DNA of 64,000 bases, taken from positions 100,732-164,731 of the forward strand of contig JAUXRG010000098.1 in NCBI GenBank assembly GCA_030681795.1. The letters are read 5' to 3'. The notes beneath the pieces are model-generated. The model was not told the DNA's origin. It saw only the letters and a list, made by a program, of their open reading frames with translations, and ran no database searches. Shown piece after piece: positions 31,055-39,650 of this stretch; position 1 is the first letter of the stretch; each line of letters begins with the position of its first letter. This DNA comes from Rubrivivax sp. (GTDB lineage: Bacteria; Pseudomonadota; Gammaproteobacteria; Burkholderiales; Burkholderiaceae_C). A program made the translations under genes and the position numbers.

Positions 31055-34000
31055 TCAAACGCCAGCCAGGGCCGCCAGCCCGGCCAGCGGCGCAACGGCA
31101 GCCTCGGGTCGGTGCCGCAATTCATCGGCAAGTTCATGCAAGGCCCGGTCGATCTCGAACAGATCCAGCAGCGCTCGCTGGGCCGAAAAGACAGCCAGAT
31201 CAGGGTACAGCCCTGCGGCCACCGCCGAGCGCGCGTAAGCCTGCAGGAAGGCCTGGCGCACGGCATCGCTCCACGCCTGCGCCGCCCGCTCGCGACGGGC
31301 CATCTCGGCGTCGGCATGTGCGCCCATGTGCAATGCCACCTGGCGCGCCAGCTCGAACGAGCGCAGCATGCTGGCGACATCGCGCAAAGGCGACTGCTTG
31401 GCGCGCCGCTCCTGCAGCGGCCGCGCCGGGTCGCCTTCGAAGTCGATGATGACGAAGTCGTCGTGCACCAGCAGAACTTCCTGCAGCCGATAGCCACCAT
31501 GCACGCGGGTCTTGACGCCGCTAGCCGGTGTCGCGGCGCAGTTGCCGATGCGCTGGTCGAGCGCACTCGAGGCACCCACCATGCGTTGCGCCAAGGCCTG
31601 CACACCGGCAGGCAGATCGGCGGCCCGCTCGCGGAGCAAGCCGATCGTCGATGCCGCGTGCTGGCGAGCCTGCGCGACCCAGCCCTGAACGTCCGCCGCA
31701 AGCAGCGGCTCGGGGTCGAATGCGGCGTCGCCGCTGCGCCGGCCCAGCGCGACATGCAGCCCCGCGGTGCGCTGCGCCAGTAGTTGCACGCGGGCCAGGA
31801 AGCCTGGGTCCACGGGATGCGCGGCGCCGCCCTCTAGGGTGACCGGCACGCGCTCGAGTTGGCGCGCGAGGTGTTCGACGGCGAAGACCCAGGCATCCCC
31901 CTGGTTCGTCACGCTGGCCTGCAGCAGCGCGAGCACGCTGGTGCGGCCATCGGCCGCCACATGCTCGATGTGGCCGAGCACCGGTGCGCAGTGCTTGAAT
32001 TGCGCCACCTCGGCCAGGAAGCGGCCGACCTCCAGCTCGACGTTGATGCCTGCGCGAACTCGACGTGCGACCTTGAGGAATACCCGGTCCCCGAGGATCA
32101 TCGCGCAAGCCCGTGTATGCGGCAGCATGCGCAACCCGGCGAGGGCCTCGGGTGTCGCCCCGGCCGTCGCCCCGAAGGCACGGGTAGGCCGAAAACGCAA
32201 GCGCCCGTGCGCGCTGCGCAGCTCGCGTTCGGCACCCACAGCCTGCACCAGGGCACGGGCGAAGCACTCATCGGCCACGGCATCGGCCACCACGCCCACC
32301 CGCGCCTGCATGCGCACCTTGGCCAGTGCGGCAGGCGCCAGGCGGCGCAGACGCTCGTCCTCGCCGTCTTCCCACGCCAGCGCGAAGGGCATGAACCAGC
32401 GCACGCCTTCGGTCGCCGGCGTGGCGTCGAGCAGCGTGATCAGCCAGTCCCGCCCACCGTGGTCGAGCACCGCGTGATCGGCGATGCGGGTGCGCGCCAG
32501 CGTCTCGTCGCAACCCGCGAACCAGCGCTGGCGGGCAATGAAGCGCGGCAGCAGCTCGTCCTCGAACTGGGCCAGCGTCTTGATCGCCATTCCGATGCGC
32601 CAGGGCACGACGCGGTCGCGGAACAGGCTGTTCCAGCCGTCGAACAGCACCAGCACCGCCAGGTCGTCGACCGGCCGCCGGTCCGTATACCAGTCGGGCG
32701 GCGTCGCATCGCTGCACAGGCGGAACCAGTAGAAGCCGTGAGCGGGCAAGGTCAGGACGTACGGCACCTTGCCGACCGGCGGGAAGGCGACGTCGCCCAC
32801 CATCTCCACCGGAACCCGCCCTTCGAAGCGGGCCAGGTCGATCTCGACGGGTTGCGCCGTGCGGCCCATATTGGCCACGCACAGCACCGTTTCGTCGCCC
32901 ATCTCACGCAGGTAGGCGAGGATCTTGCGGTTGCCGGGGTGCAGCATGACGATGCGACCACGCCCGAACACCTGCGTCGAGCTGCGCACGGCCAGCATGC
33001 GTCGCGTCCAGTTCAGCAGCGAAGACATGTCACGCGACTGGCGCTCCACGTTGACGGCCTCGAAGCCATAGACCGTGTCCTGGATCGGCGGCAGGACCAG
33101 GCGCTGAGGGTCGGCACGCGAGAAGCCGCCGTTGCGCTCGTTGCTCCATTGCATGGGGGTGCGCACACCGTCGCGGTCGCCGAGGAAGATGTTGTCGCCC
33201 ATGCCGATCTCGTCGCCGTAATACAGCACCGGCGAACCCGGCATCGACAGCAGCAGGCCCGTCATCAGCTTGATGCGCTCGCGGTCGTTCTCCAGCAGCG
33301 GCGCGAGCCGCCTGCGGATGCCCAGGTTGATGCGCGCACGCGGATCGGCGGCGTACATGCTGTACATGTAGTCGCGTTCCTTGCTCGTCACCATCTCCAG
33401 CGTCAACTCGTCGTGGTTGCGCAGGAAGATGGCCCACTGGCAGGCCGGCGAGATCTCTGGCGTCTGTGCCAGGATCTCGACCACCGGGTGGCGGTCTTCC
33501 TGCGCGATGGCCATGTACATGCGCGGCATGAGCGGGAAGTGGTACGCCATATGGCACTCGTCGCCTTCGCCGAAGTACTCGCGCACGTCCTCGGGCCACA
33601 TGTTGGCCTCGGCCAGCAGCAGCTTGTTCGGGTATTTGGCGTCGAGCCGCCGGCGCAGTTCCTTGATGACCTCGTGGGTCTCGCGCAGGTTCTCGTTGCT
33701 CGTGCCTTCGCGCTCGATGAGATAGGGAATCGCATCGAGCCGGAACCCGTCCACGCCCTGATCGAGCCAGAACTCCATCACGCCGAATACCGCTTCGCGC
33801 ACCAGGGGGTTGTCGAAGTTCAGGTCGGGCTGGTGGCTGAAGAAGCGATGCCAGAAGAACTGCCCGGCGACCTCGTCAAAGGTCCAGTTCGACTTCTCGG
33901 TGTCGGTGAAGATGATGCGTGTGCCGCTGTACCGCTTGGGGTCGTCGCTCCAGACATAGAAGTCCCGCTCGGGCGAGCCCCTGGGTGCACGCCGTGCCGC

Positions 34001-34441
34001 CTGAAACCAGGGGTGCTGGTCCGAGGTGTGGTTGATCACCAGTTCGGTGATGACACGCAGACCGCGGCCATGCGCTTCGGCCACCAGGCGTGCGACATCG
34101 GCCACCGAGCCGTAAGCCGGATGCACGCTCATGAAGTCGGCGACGTCGTAGCCATCGTCACGGAACGGCGACGGGTAGAACGGAAGGAGCCAGATCGTAT
34201 TGACTCCAAGGTCGCGCACGTAATCCAGCTTGGCGATAAGACCGCCGAAGTCGCCGATGCCATCGCCATCGGCGTCGCAGAACGCCTTGATGTGCAACTC
34301 GTAGATGACCGCGTCCTGGTACCAGAGCGGGTCGTCGGTCAGACTCAGCGCAGCGGGTGTGTCGCGCTGGACGGGCAAAGGTTCGATCTTCACTGGTAGG
34401 CTGTCCTGCCGTGACCGAGATGGATATGTATTTGCGTCCAT
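31055..34441 (-). CDS. treS: Trehalose synthase fused to maltokinase-like domain
   Basis: The 1,128-aa protein joins a GH13 TreS, which interconverts maltose and trehalose (about residues 40-590), to a maltokinase-like domain (about 620-1120). The GH13 residues are present: nucleophile Asp in 'GFRLDAIPYL', acid/base Glu in 'LLLAEANMWPEDV' and Asp in 'FLRNHDELTLEM'. In the kinase part the usual catalytic loop HGDxHxxQ reads 'RVHGGYRLQEVL', so the Asp and His are replaced (GAC would become GGC). 'DFEGDPARPLQERRAKQSPL' is kept. The kinase may be inactive. ATG 34441 is used; a TTG lies 21 bp upstream. It is divergent from otsA with 62 bp between starts. Confidence 0.92.
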   Translation of the reverse strand: MDANTYPSRSRQDSLPVKIEPLPVQRDTPAALSLTDDPLWYQDAVIYELHIKAFCDADGDGIGDFGGLIAKLDYVRDLGVNTIWLLPFYPSPFRDDGYDVADFMSVHPAYGSVADVARLVAEAHGRGLRVITELVINHTSDQHPWFQAARRAPRGSPERDFYVWSDDPKRYSGTRIIFTDTEKSNWTFDEVAGQFFWHRFFSHQPDLNFDNPLVREAVFGVMEFWLDQGVDGFRLDAIPYLIEREGTSNENLRETHEVIKELRRRLDAKYPNKLLLAEANMWPEDVREYFGEGDECHMAYHFPLMPRMYMAIAQEDRHPVVEILAQTPEISPACQWAIFLRNHDELTLEMVTSKERDYMYSMYAADPRARINLGIRRRLAPLLENDRERIKLMTGLLLSMPGSPVLYYGDEIGMGDNIFLGDRDGVRTPMQWSNERNGGFSRADPQRLVLPPIQDTVYGFEAVNVERQSRDMSSLLNWTRRMLAVRSSTQVFGRGRIVMLHPGNRKILAYLREMGDETVLCVANMGRTAQPVEIDLARFEGRVPVEMVGDVAFPPVGKVPYVLTLPAHGFYWFRLCSDATPPDWYTDRRPVDDLAVLVLFDGWNSLFRDRVVPWRIGMAIKTLAQFEDELLPRFIARQRWFAGCDETLARTRIADHAVLDHGGRDWLITLLDATPATEGVRWFMPFALAWEDGEDERLRRLAPAALAKVRMQARVGVVADAVADECFARALVQAVGAERELRSAHGRLRFRPTRAFGATAGATPEALAGLRMLPHTRACAMILGDRVFLKVARRVRAGINVELEVGRFLAEVAQFKHCAPVLGHIEHVAADGRTSVLALLQASVTNQGDAWVFAVEHLARQLERVPVTLEGGAAHPVDPGFLARVQLLAQRTAGLHVALGRRSGDAAFDPEPLLAADVQGWVAQARQHAASTIGLLRERAADLPAGVQALAQRMVGASSALDQRIGNCAATPASGVKTRVHGGYRLQEVLLVHDDFVIIDFEGDPARPLQERRAKQSPLRDVASMLRSFELARQVALHMGAHADAEMARRERAAQAWSDAVRQAFLQAYARSAVAAGLYPDLAVFSAQRALLDLFEIDRALHELADELRHRPEAAVAPLAGLAALAGV

Positions 34442-34503
34442 GTATGCTGCTCTTGTCTGCAACGCTCATCACCTCGGCATTGCGCGAGCTTCACACATAA
34501 ATC

Positions 34504-36861
34504 ATGGCGCTGAAGACCCTTCGGCTGCAACTGCGGTTCCTGTTGCCGCTGGTGGCCACGCTGGTGTTGGCGGCCACACTCGCGGTGCCTTTGCTCGACC
34601 AGGTCACCCTGCGCTGGTTCAGCCGCGACCTGAACAGCCGCGGTGTCCTGGTCGCCAACGCCCTGTCCGATTCCGTGTCCGAGGCGCTGCTGTCGGGCCG
34701 CCCGGCCAAGTTGCAGGCCCTGTTCGACCGCGCGGCGCAGGACGAGCGGATGTTCGCCGTCGGGCTGTGTTCCCCCAACGGCCGGCTGCTGCAGGCCACC
34801 GAGCGCTTCCCGGCCACGCTGTCCTGCGCAGCGGCGGCTGACCTGGCTGGCCAAACCGAACCTCACCTCGCTTTGCAGGGAGGGTCGGTGCATGTCGGTG
34901 TCTACGACGTCATGGGCCAGGGGCCGCGACCGCCACCGCCACCGCCGGCGCCACTGGTCAACCCTGCCCCGGAGGTGCTGCCCGAAGAGGCCGTGGCGAC
35001 GCTGCCCCGCGCACCACTGAATGCCGAGGAGCCGGCCGTGCCGGTGCGGGTCGGTCGCCTGGTGTTGCTGCACGACCTCAGTTTCATCGAACGGCGCAGC
35101 CAGGACACGCGGCGCTACCTCATCGGCCTGATCACCGCACTCGGCCTGGTCATCGCCTTGATCACCGTGGTGGTGGCGCAGCTGAGCTGGCGTGGCTGGG
35201 TCAACGGCGCGCGCGCGCTGATGCGCGGCGAAGGCCTGGTCAGCCCGCTGATGCCGGTCCCTGAACTGGCCCCTTTCGCCGCTGATCTGCGCGCCCGGCT
35301 GCGCGACCTGGAGGACGAGTACCGGCGTGCGCAAGGGCCGGAGGCGGAATGGACGGCGCAACGCCTGCGAACGCTCCTGGGCACCCAGCTCAGCGGCGAT
35401 CAGGTGATCGTGGTTTCCAACCGCGAACCGTATATCCACGAACGCAGCGAGGCCGGCATCGTCGTCAAGCGACCTGCCAGCGGGCTGGTGACCGCCGTGG
35501 AGCCCGTCATGCGGGCCTGTTCAGGGACTTGGATCGCACACGGCAGCGGCAGTGCAGACCGCGACGTGGTGGACTCTGGCGACCGCGTGCTCGTGCCACC
35601 CGGGCACGGCGACTACTGGCTGCGGCGCATCTGGCTGACACCCGAAGAGGAGCAGGGCTACTACTACGGCTTCGCCAACGAAGGCATGTGGCCGCTGTGT
35701 CACGTGGCGCATGTGCGCCCCGTATTCCGCGAATCCGACTGGGAAGCCTACCGTGCGATCAACCAGCGCTTCGCCGACGCCGTCGTCACCGAGGCGCGCA
35801 GCGAGGACCCCATCGTGCTGGTGCAGGACTATCACTTCGCGCTGCTGCCCGCGATGATCCGTGAGAAGCTGCCGCAGGCCACCATCCTGACCTTCTGGCA
35901 CATCCCCTGGCCCAACCCCGAGTCCTTCGGCATTTGCCCGTGGCGGCGCGAGATCCTGCAAGGCTTGCTCGGCAGCACCATCCTGGGTTTCCACACGCGC
36001 TTCCACTGCAAGAACTTCATCGAGACCGTGGACCGCTACCTCGAGGCCCGCATCGAGCACGAACACTCGACCATCGCCTATCAGGAGAAGGAGACCCTGA
36101 TCGAGAGCTACCCGATCTCGATCGAATGGCCGCAGGATGCCGAGGTCGCCACCTGGCCCCCCGTGGCCGCCTGTCGCCGCCAGGTCATCGAGCGCTTCAG
36201 CCTGCCCGCCGACGTGTGCCTGGCCGTCGGCGTGGACCGATTCGACTACACCAAGGGCATCCTCGAGCGGCTGAATGCCGTCGAACGCCTGCTGGAGAAG
36301 TGGCCCTCCTGGATTGGTCGCTTTGTCTTCGTGCAGGTCGCCGCGCCGACCCGCTCATCCCTGGACGAATACCGCAGCTTCCAGGATCGCATCCAACGCG
36401 CCAGCGTGCGCATCAACGAACGCTTCAGTCGGCCCGGCTACCAGCCCATATACCTGCTGGCGCAATACCACGAACCCGACGCCGTGACCGAGCTCTTCCG
36501 CGCCGCCGACATCTGCGTCGTGACCAGCCTGCACGATGGCATGAACCTGGTGAGCAAGGAATTCGTCGCCGCGCGAGACGACCTGCAAGGCGTGCTCGTG
36601 CTCAGCCGCTTCGCCGGTGCCGCGCGCGAAATGGCCGAGGCACTGATCGTCAATCCGTACCACGTCGAGGAGACCGCCGACGCGCTGCACCGTGCGGCCA
36701 CCATGCCGGCGGCCGAGCAGCGCGAGCGCATGGCCAGCCTGCGCAGCACGGTGCGCGAATTCAACGTCTTCCGCTGGGCCGGGCGAATGCTCTCCGACGC
36801 GGGGCGGTCGCGCCTGCGCGAACGCATCGCGGCGCGCGTGCGGCGCCACCGCGCCGGCTGA
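34504..36861 (+). CDS. otsA: Membrane-anchored trehalose-6-phosphate synthase (GT20)
   Basis: The C-terminal part (about residues 300-780) is a GT20 glycosyltransferase of the OtsA type, making trehalose-6-phosphate from UDP-glucose and glucose-6-phosphate. Motifs are '[11 protein letters not shown]', '[13 protein letters not shown]', '[14 protein letters not shown]' and '[13 protein letters not shown]'. The first 290 residues are not OtsA: a membrane helix (about 10-30), an extracytoplasmic region of 170 residues with a Pro run ('[10 protein letters not shown]'), a second helix ('[19 protein letters not shown]', about 205-225) and a HAMP-like stretch. A sensor-like module is thus fused to the enzyme. 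A related glucosylglycerol-phosphate synthase cannot be excluded. otsB follows directly. Confidence 0.9.
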   Translation: MALKTLRLQLRFLLPLVATLVLAATLAVPLLDQVTLRWFSRDLNSRGVLVANALSDSVSEALLSGRPAKLQALFDRAAQDERMFAVGLCSPNGRLLQATERFPATLSCAAAADLAGQTEPHLALQGGSVHVGVYDVMGQGPRPPPPPPAPLVNPAPEVLPEEAVATLPRAPLNAEEPAVPVRVGRLVLLHDLSFIERRSQDTRRYLIGLITALGLVIALITVVVAQLSWRGWVNGARALMRGEGLVSPLMPVPELAPFAADLRARLRDLEDEYRRAQGPEAEWTAQRLRTLLGTQLSGDQVIVVSNREPYIHERSEAGIVVKRPASGLVTAVEPVMRACSGTWIAHGSGSADRDVVDSGDRVLVPPGHGDYWLRRIWLTPEEEQGYYYGFANEGMWPLCHVAHVRPVFRESDWEAYRAINQRFADAVVTEARSEDPIVLVQDYHFALLPAMIREKLPQATILTFWHIPWPNPESFGICPWRREILQGLLGSTILGFHTRFHCKNFIETVDRYLEARIEHEHSTIAYQEKETLIESYPISIEWPQDAEVATWPPVAACRRQVIERFSLPADVCLAVGVDRFDYTKGILERLNAVERLLEKWPSWIGRFVFVQVAAPTRSSLDEYRSFQDRIQRASVRINERFSRPGYQPIYLLAQYHEPDAVTELFRAADICVVTSLHDGMNLVSKEFVAARDDLQGVLVLSRFAGAAREMAEALIVNPYHVEETADALHRAATMPAAEQRERMASLRSTVREFNVFRWAGRMLSDAGRSRLRERIAARVRRHRAG

Positions 36862-36884
36862 AACGGCGCCAGGAGCCAGTGTCC

Positions 36885-37667
36885 GTGCCGATACCGCACC
36901 TGTTCGGCCCCGACGGTCAGGCCCGGCTGGCCACGCTTCTCAAGCGGCGACCGCTGCTGGCTTTCGACTTCGATGGCACGCTGGCCCCTATCGTGCCGCG
37001 ACCGGCCGACGCCCGCCTCTCGCGCGCCGTGTCCACGCGGCTGCGTGCGCTGTCGGCGCATCTGCCCGTGGCCATCGTGACCGGGCGTGCGGTGGCCGAC
37101 GTTCGCGCCCGGCTCGATTTCGAGCCCGCGTACATCGTCGGCAGTCACGGCGCCGAAGAAGCCACAGCCGGTGCGGGGGGCGCAGGGCTGCCGCCCGCGC
37201 CCGCGCTGGACGGATTGCGCGCACTCCTGCGACGCCAGAGCGACGAACTCGCCGCCTTGGGCGTGACGGTGGAGGACAAGCAGCTGTCTTTGGCCTTGCA
37301 CTACCGCCTGTCACGGCAGCGCGAGCAGGCCCTGGCGTTCATCGGCGACCTGCTCGCGCCACTGGCGGGCTCACTGCACGTCTTCGCCGGCAAGATGGTC
37401 GTCAACGTGTCGCCCAAGGATGCGCCGGACAAGGCCCAGGCGGTGCATGAGCTGGTTGCGCGCAGCGGCGCCAGCTGCGCCTTCTTCGCCGGCGATGACG
37501 TCAACGACGAGCCGGTGTTCGCCTCGGCGCCGGCGAGCTGGCTGACCGTGCGCGTCGGCTGCGCCGACGCAGCCTCACTGGCTCGCTACTCTCTCGACGG
37601 GCCGCATGAAATGGCGATGCTGCTCGAACGCATGCTGGCGTGGCTCCCGCCCCGCAAGGAGGCGTGA
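36885..37667 (+). CDS. otsB: Trehalose-6-phosphate phosphatase
   Basis: OtsB dephosphorylates trehalose-6-phosphate to trehalose. The 260-aa HAD-family protein has the nucleophile motif '[12 protein letters not shown]', 'AIVTGRAV' (motif II region), 'GSHGAE', and the metal-binding '[13 protein letters not shown]'. Of two close GTG codons, 36885 is chosen because 'aggag' lies nine bases upstream; the GTG at 36879 is only three bases from it. It starts 23 bp after otsA, so the two are co-transcribed. Confidence 0.93.
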   Translation: MPIPHLFGPDGQARLATLLKRRPLLAFDFDGTLAPIVPRPADARLSRAVSTRLRALSAHLPVAIVTGRAVADVRARLDFEPAYIVGSHGAEEATAGAGGAGLPPAPALDGLRALLRRQSDELAALGVTVEDKQLSLALHYRLSRQREQALAFIGDLLAPLAGSLHVFAGKMVVNVSPKDAPDKAQAVHELVARSGASCAFFAGDDVNDEPVFASAPASWLTVRVGCADAASLARYSLDGPHEMAMLLERMLAWLPPRKEA

Positions 37668-37738
37668 GCTTCCAGGAGGCGCACCTCTCTCGAGGGCCCG
37701 ATTTCCTCGCCGCCCGGGTCGAGACCTGCGCTGCCGAA

Positions 37739-38071
37739 TCAGGAGCCGGTCGGCGCCGGCACCGGCGCCGGCGTGGTCAGGCCCGTGCCTGGCGTATGGA
37801 TCCCGCGGCCGGCACCGCCTGCCGCGCCCTGGCCGGCGGCCGAACCGTCTGCAGCCACACCGCTGCCCGGCGTGCGGGTGCGCAACTGCGTCTGCGTCGC
37901 CGTCCCTGTGGCCGTCCCAGTGGCCAGGCCGGTGCCCGGGGTGTGGATGCGCAACTGCGTCCCCGAGGCGTTCGCGCTACCGCGGCCGCCACCCTGCCCT
38001 GCGGCATACGCGGCTGAGGTCAGCGCGAGCGCGGCGATGGCGAGCATGGACAGCATGTGAGTCGATTTCAT
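37739..38071 (-). CDS. Small secreted protein with TPG(T/S)G repeats
   Basis: I do not recognise a family. The 110-aa product has a clear signal peptide ('MKSTHMLSMLAIAALALTSAAYA' then 'AGQGGG') and a mature part of low complexity made of Gly, Thr, Ala and Pro. Three repeats, 'RIHTPGTGLATGTATG', 'RTRTPGSGVAADG' and 'GIHTPGTGLTTP', share the core TPG(T/S)G. The ATG at 38071 has the ribosome-binding site 'aagga'. It is convergent with otsB. A structural or surface role is possible, but nothing in the context tests it. Confidence 0.6.
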   Translation of the reverse strand: MKSTHMLSMLAIAALALTSAAYAAGQGGGRGSANASGTQLRIHTPGTGLATGTATGTATQTQLRTRTPGSGVAADGSAAGQGAAGGAGRGIHTPGTGLTTPAPVPAPTGS

Positions 38072-38388
38072 GATGATTCCTTGGTGGAGTGAACAGAGGG
38101 TTGAACCACGTTTCCTCCTCCTCCGTCGCCATTGGCACCCACACCCCGCGCCACACCACCCGTCGGCCGTGACACGGTCGCAAGACAGCTTGGCGATGGG
38201 GTGCTGAACGGGTGCTGCATGGTGTGGCGTCGAATGAGGATGCGGTGCCGTCATCATGCTCAAGCGGGGTAACCGCCGAATGTCTGCTCGGCCTTCGTCG
38301 GTGTCGTCGTGTTTCCATGCATTTCACTGAACGACGCTTCTCCACCCGCGGCCGCGGTTTCGCGCATTCCGTCGAAGCGGGCTCGCGG
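38072..38388. other. Intergenic stretch without a clear gene
   Basis: About 320 bp between the secreted repeat protein and the AAA ATPase promoter. I find no open frame with coding character. It includes a CCGCGGCCGCGG palindrome near 38346 and the promoter of the secreted-protein gene presumably lies here, but no consensus boxes stand out. Confidence 0.5.
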
Positions 38389-38416
38389 TTGCATTTTTTA
38401 AGTACTGGTTTAATAT
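38389..38416 (+). promoter_or_regulatory. Candidate sigma-70 promoter of the AAA ATPase gene
   Basis: 'ttgcat' (38389-38394) and 'taatat' (38411-38416) are separated by 16 bp in an unusually AT-rich patch. The ATG follows eight bases after the -10 box, so transcription would start at or next to the start codon, giving a leaderless message. No ribosome-binding site is visible. Confidence 0.5.
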
Positions 38417-38423
38417 TGTCCAC

Positions 38424-39650
38424 ATGCACACCCGCCCAATCTTTCCTCGGGTCATGGCCTCCACCCTGTGTGCGCGCGCGGCGCAGTACCCGGTGGTCAC
38501 CGTCACCGGGCCCCGCCAGGCGGGCAAGACCACCCTGTGTCGACAGACCTTCGCCGACCGGCCCTACGCCAACCTGGAACGCCCCGACACCCGCGAACAG
38601 GCCTTGACCGACCCGGCGGGATTCCTGGCCCAGTTCCCGAACGGTGCCGTGCTGGACGAGATCCAGCGCGTGCCGCCGCTGCTGTCGTGGCTGCAGGTGG
38701 ATGTGGACGAACGTCCGCAGCCTGGCCGCTGGATCCTCACCGGCAGCCACCAGTTCGAGCTGATGCGGGGCATCGGCCAATCGCTGGCGGGCCGGACCGC
38801 CTTGCTGCAGCTGTGGCCTCTTTCGCTGGCCGAACTGGCGGCAGGCGGCATCGCGCCCGGCGTTGGCACCACCACCGTGGATGACCTGCTGTTCAACGGG
38901 GGCTACCCGCGCATCCACGCCGACCGCCTGGATGCCCAGGTGGCCCTGGCCGACTACTTTGCGACCTATGTCGAGCGCGACCTGCGGCAGTTGATCGAAC
39001 TGCGCCAGCTCGACACCTTCCGACGCTTTGTCCGTCTGGCCGCGGGCCGCGTGGGCCAATTGCTCAACTTGTCATCACTGGCCGCCGATGCCGGCGTGAG
39101 TGCCCCCACCTCGCAAGCTTGGGTCACGCTGCTCGAAGCCAGTGGCATCGTGCACCGCCTGCCTCCTTGGCATGCCCACCTCGGCAAACGCCTGGTGAAG
39201 CAGGCCAAGCTGTATTTCTGTGACACCGGCCTGGCCGCTTGGTTGATCGGCGTGCGCGAGGCCGGCCAGATGGCCACCCACCCCTTGCGCGGCGCCCTGT
39301 TCGAGAACCTGGTGGTGAATGAGTTCGCCAAGCACGCGCTGAATCAGGGCTTTGCGCCAGACCTGCACTTCTTTCGCGACCGCCACGGGCTGGAGGTGGA
39401 CCTGCTGGTGGGCTACGGCCTGCCGCCCGGCCGGACCGGGCTGGTCGAGATCAAGTCCGGCCAGACCGTGCAGCGCGAGTGGCTGATGTCGATGAACCGC
39501 GTTGCCACACTGCTCGGCCCGCAGGTGGGCCGGCGCATGCTCGTGCATGGCGGGATCGGGCAAGGCCTGCTGCGCGATGGGGTGGAACTGGTCGGCATCG
39601 GCGCAGGCGCGCCCTCGAGTCCGGGCTTCAGTCCCGGTCCGCCGGCATGA
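38424..39650 (+). CDS. AAA-type ATPase with DUF4143 domain
   Basis: The 408-aa protein has an N-terminal AAA_14 ATPase domain with P-loop 'VTGPRQAGKTTLCRQ', Walker B 'GAVLDEIQRVPPLLSW' and sensor 'WILTGSHQFELM'. The C-terminal DUF4143 ends in a nuclease-like fold with 'FFRDRHGLEVDLLVGYG' and 'GLVEIKSGQT', the (D/E)xK pattern. The family is widespread, often mobile, and its function is unknown. The promoter is AT-rich and the gene appears leaderless. Its 3' end overlaps the convergent RND gene by 23 bp. It may be a horizontally acquired cassette. Confidence 0.88.
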   Translation: MHTRPIFPRVMASTLCARAAQYPVVTVTGPRQAGKTTLCRQTFADRPYANLERPDTREQALTDPAGFLAQFPNGAVLDEIQRVPPLLSWLQVDVDERPQPGRWILTGSHQFELMRGIGQSLAGRTALLQLWPLSLAELAAGGIAPGVGTTTVDDLLFNGGYPRIHADRLDAQVALADYFATYVERDLRQLIELRQLDTFRRFVRLAAGRVGQLLNLSSLAADAGVSAPTSQAWVTLLEASGIVHRLPPWHAHLGKRLVKQAKLYFCDTGLAAWLIGVREAGQMATHPLRGALFENLVVNEFAKHALNQGFAPDLHFFRDRHGLEVDLLVGYGLPPGRTGLVEIKSGQTVQREWLMSMNRVATLLGPQVGRRMLVHGGIGQGLLRDGVELVGIGAGAPSSPGFSPGPPA

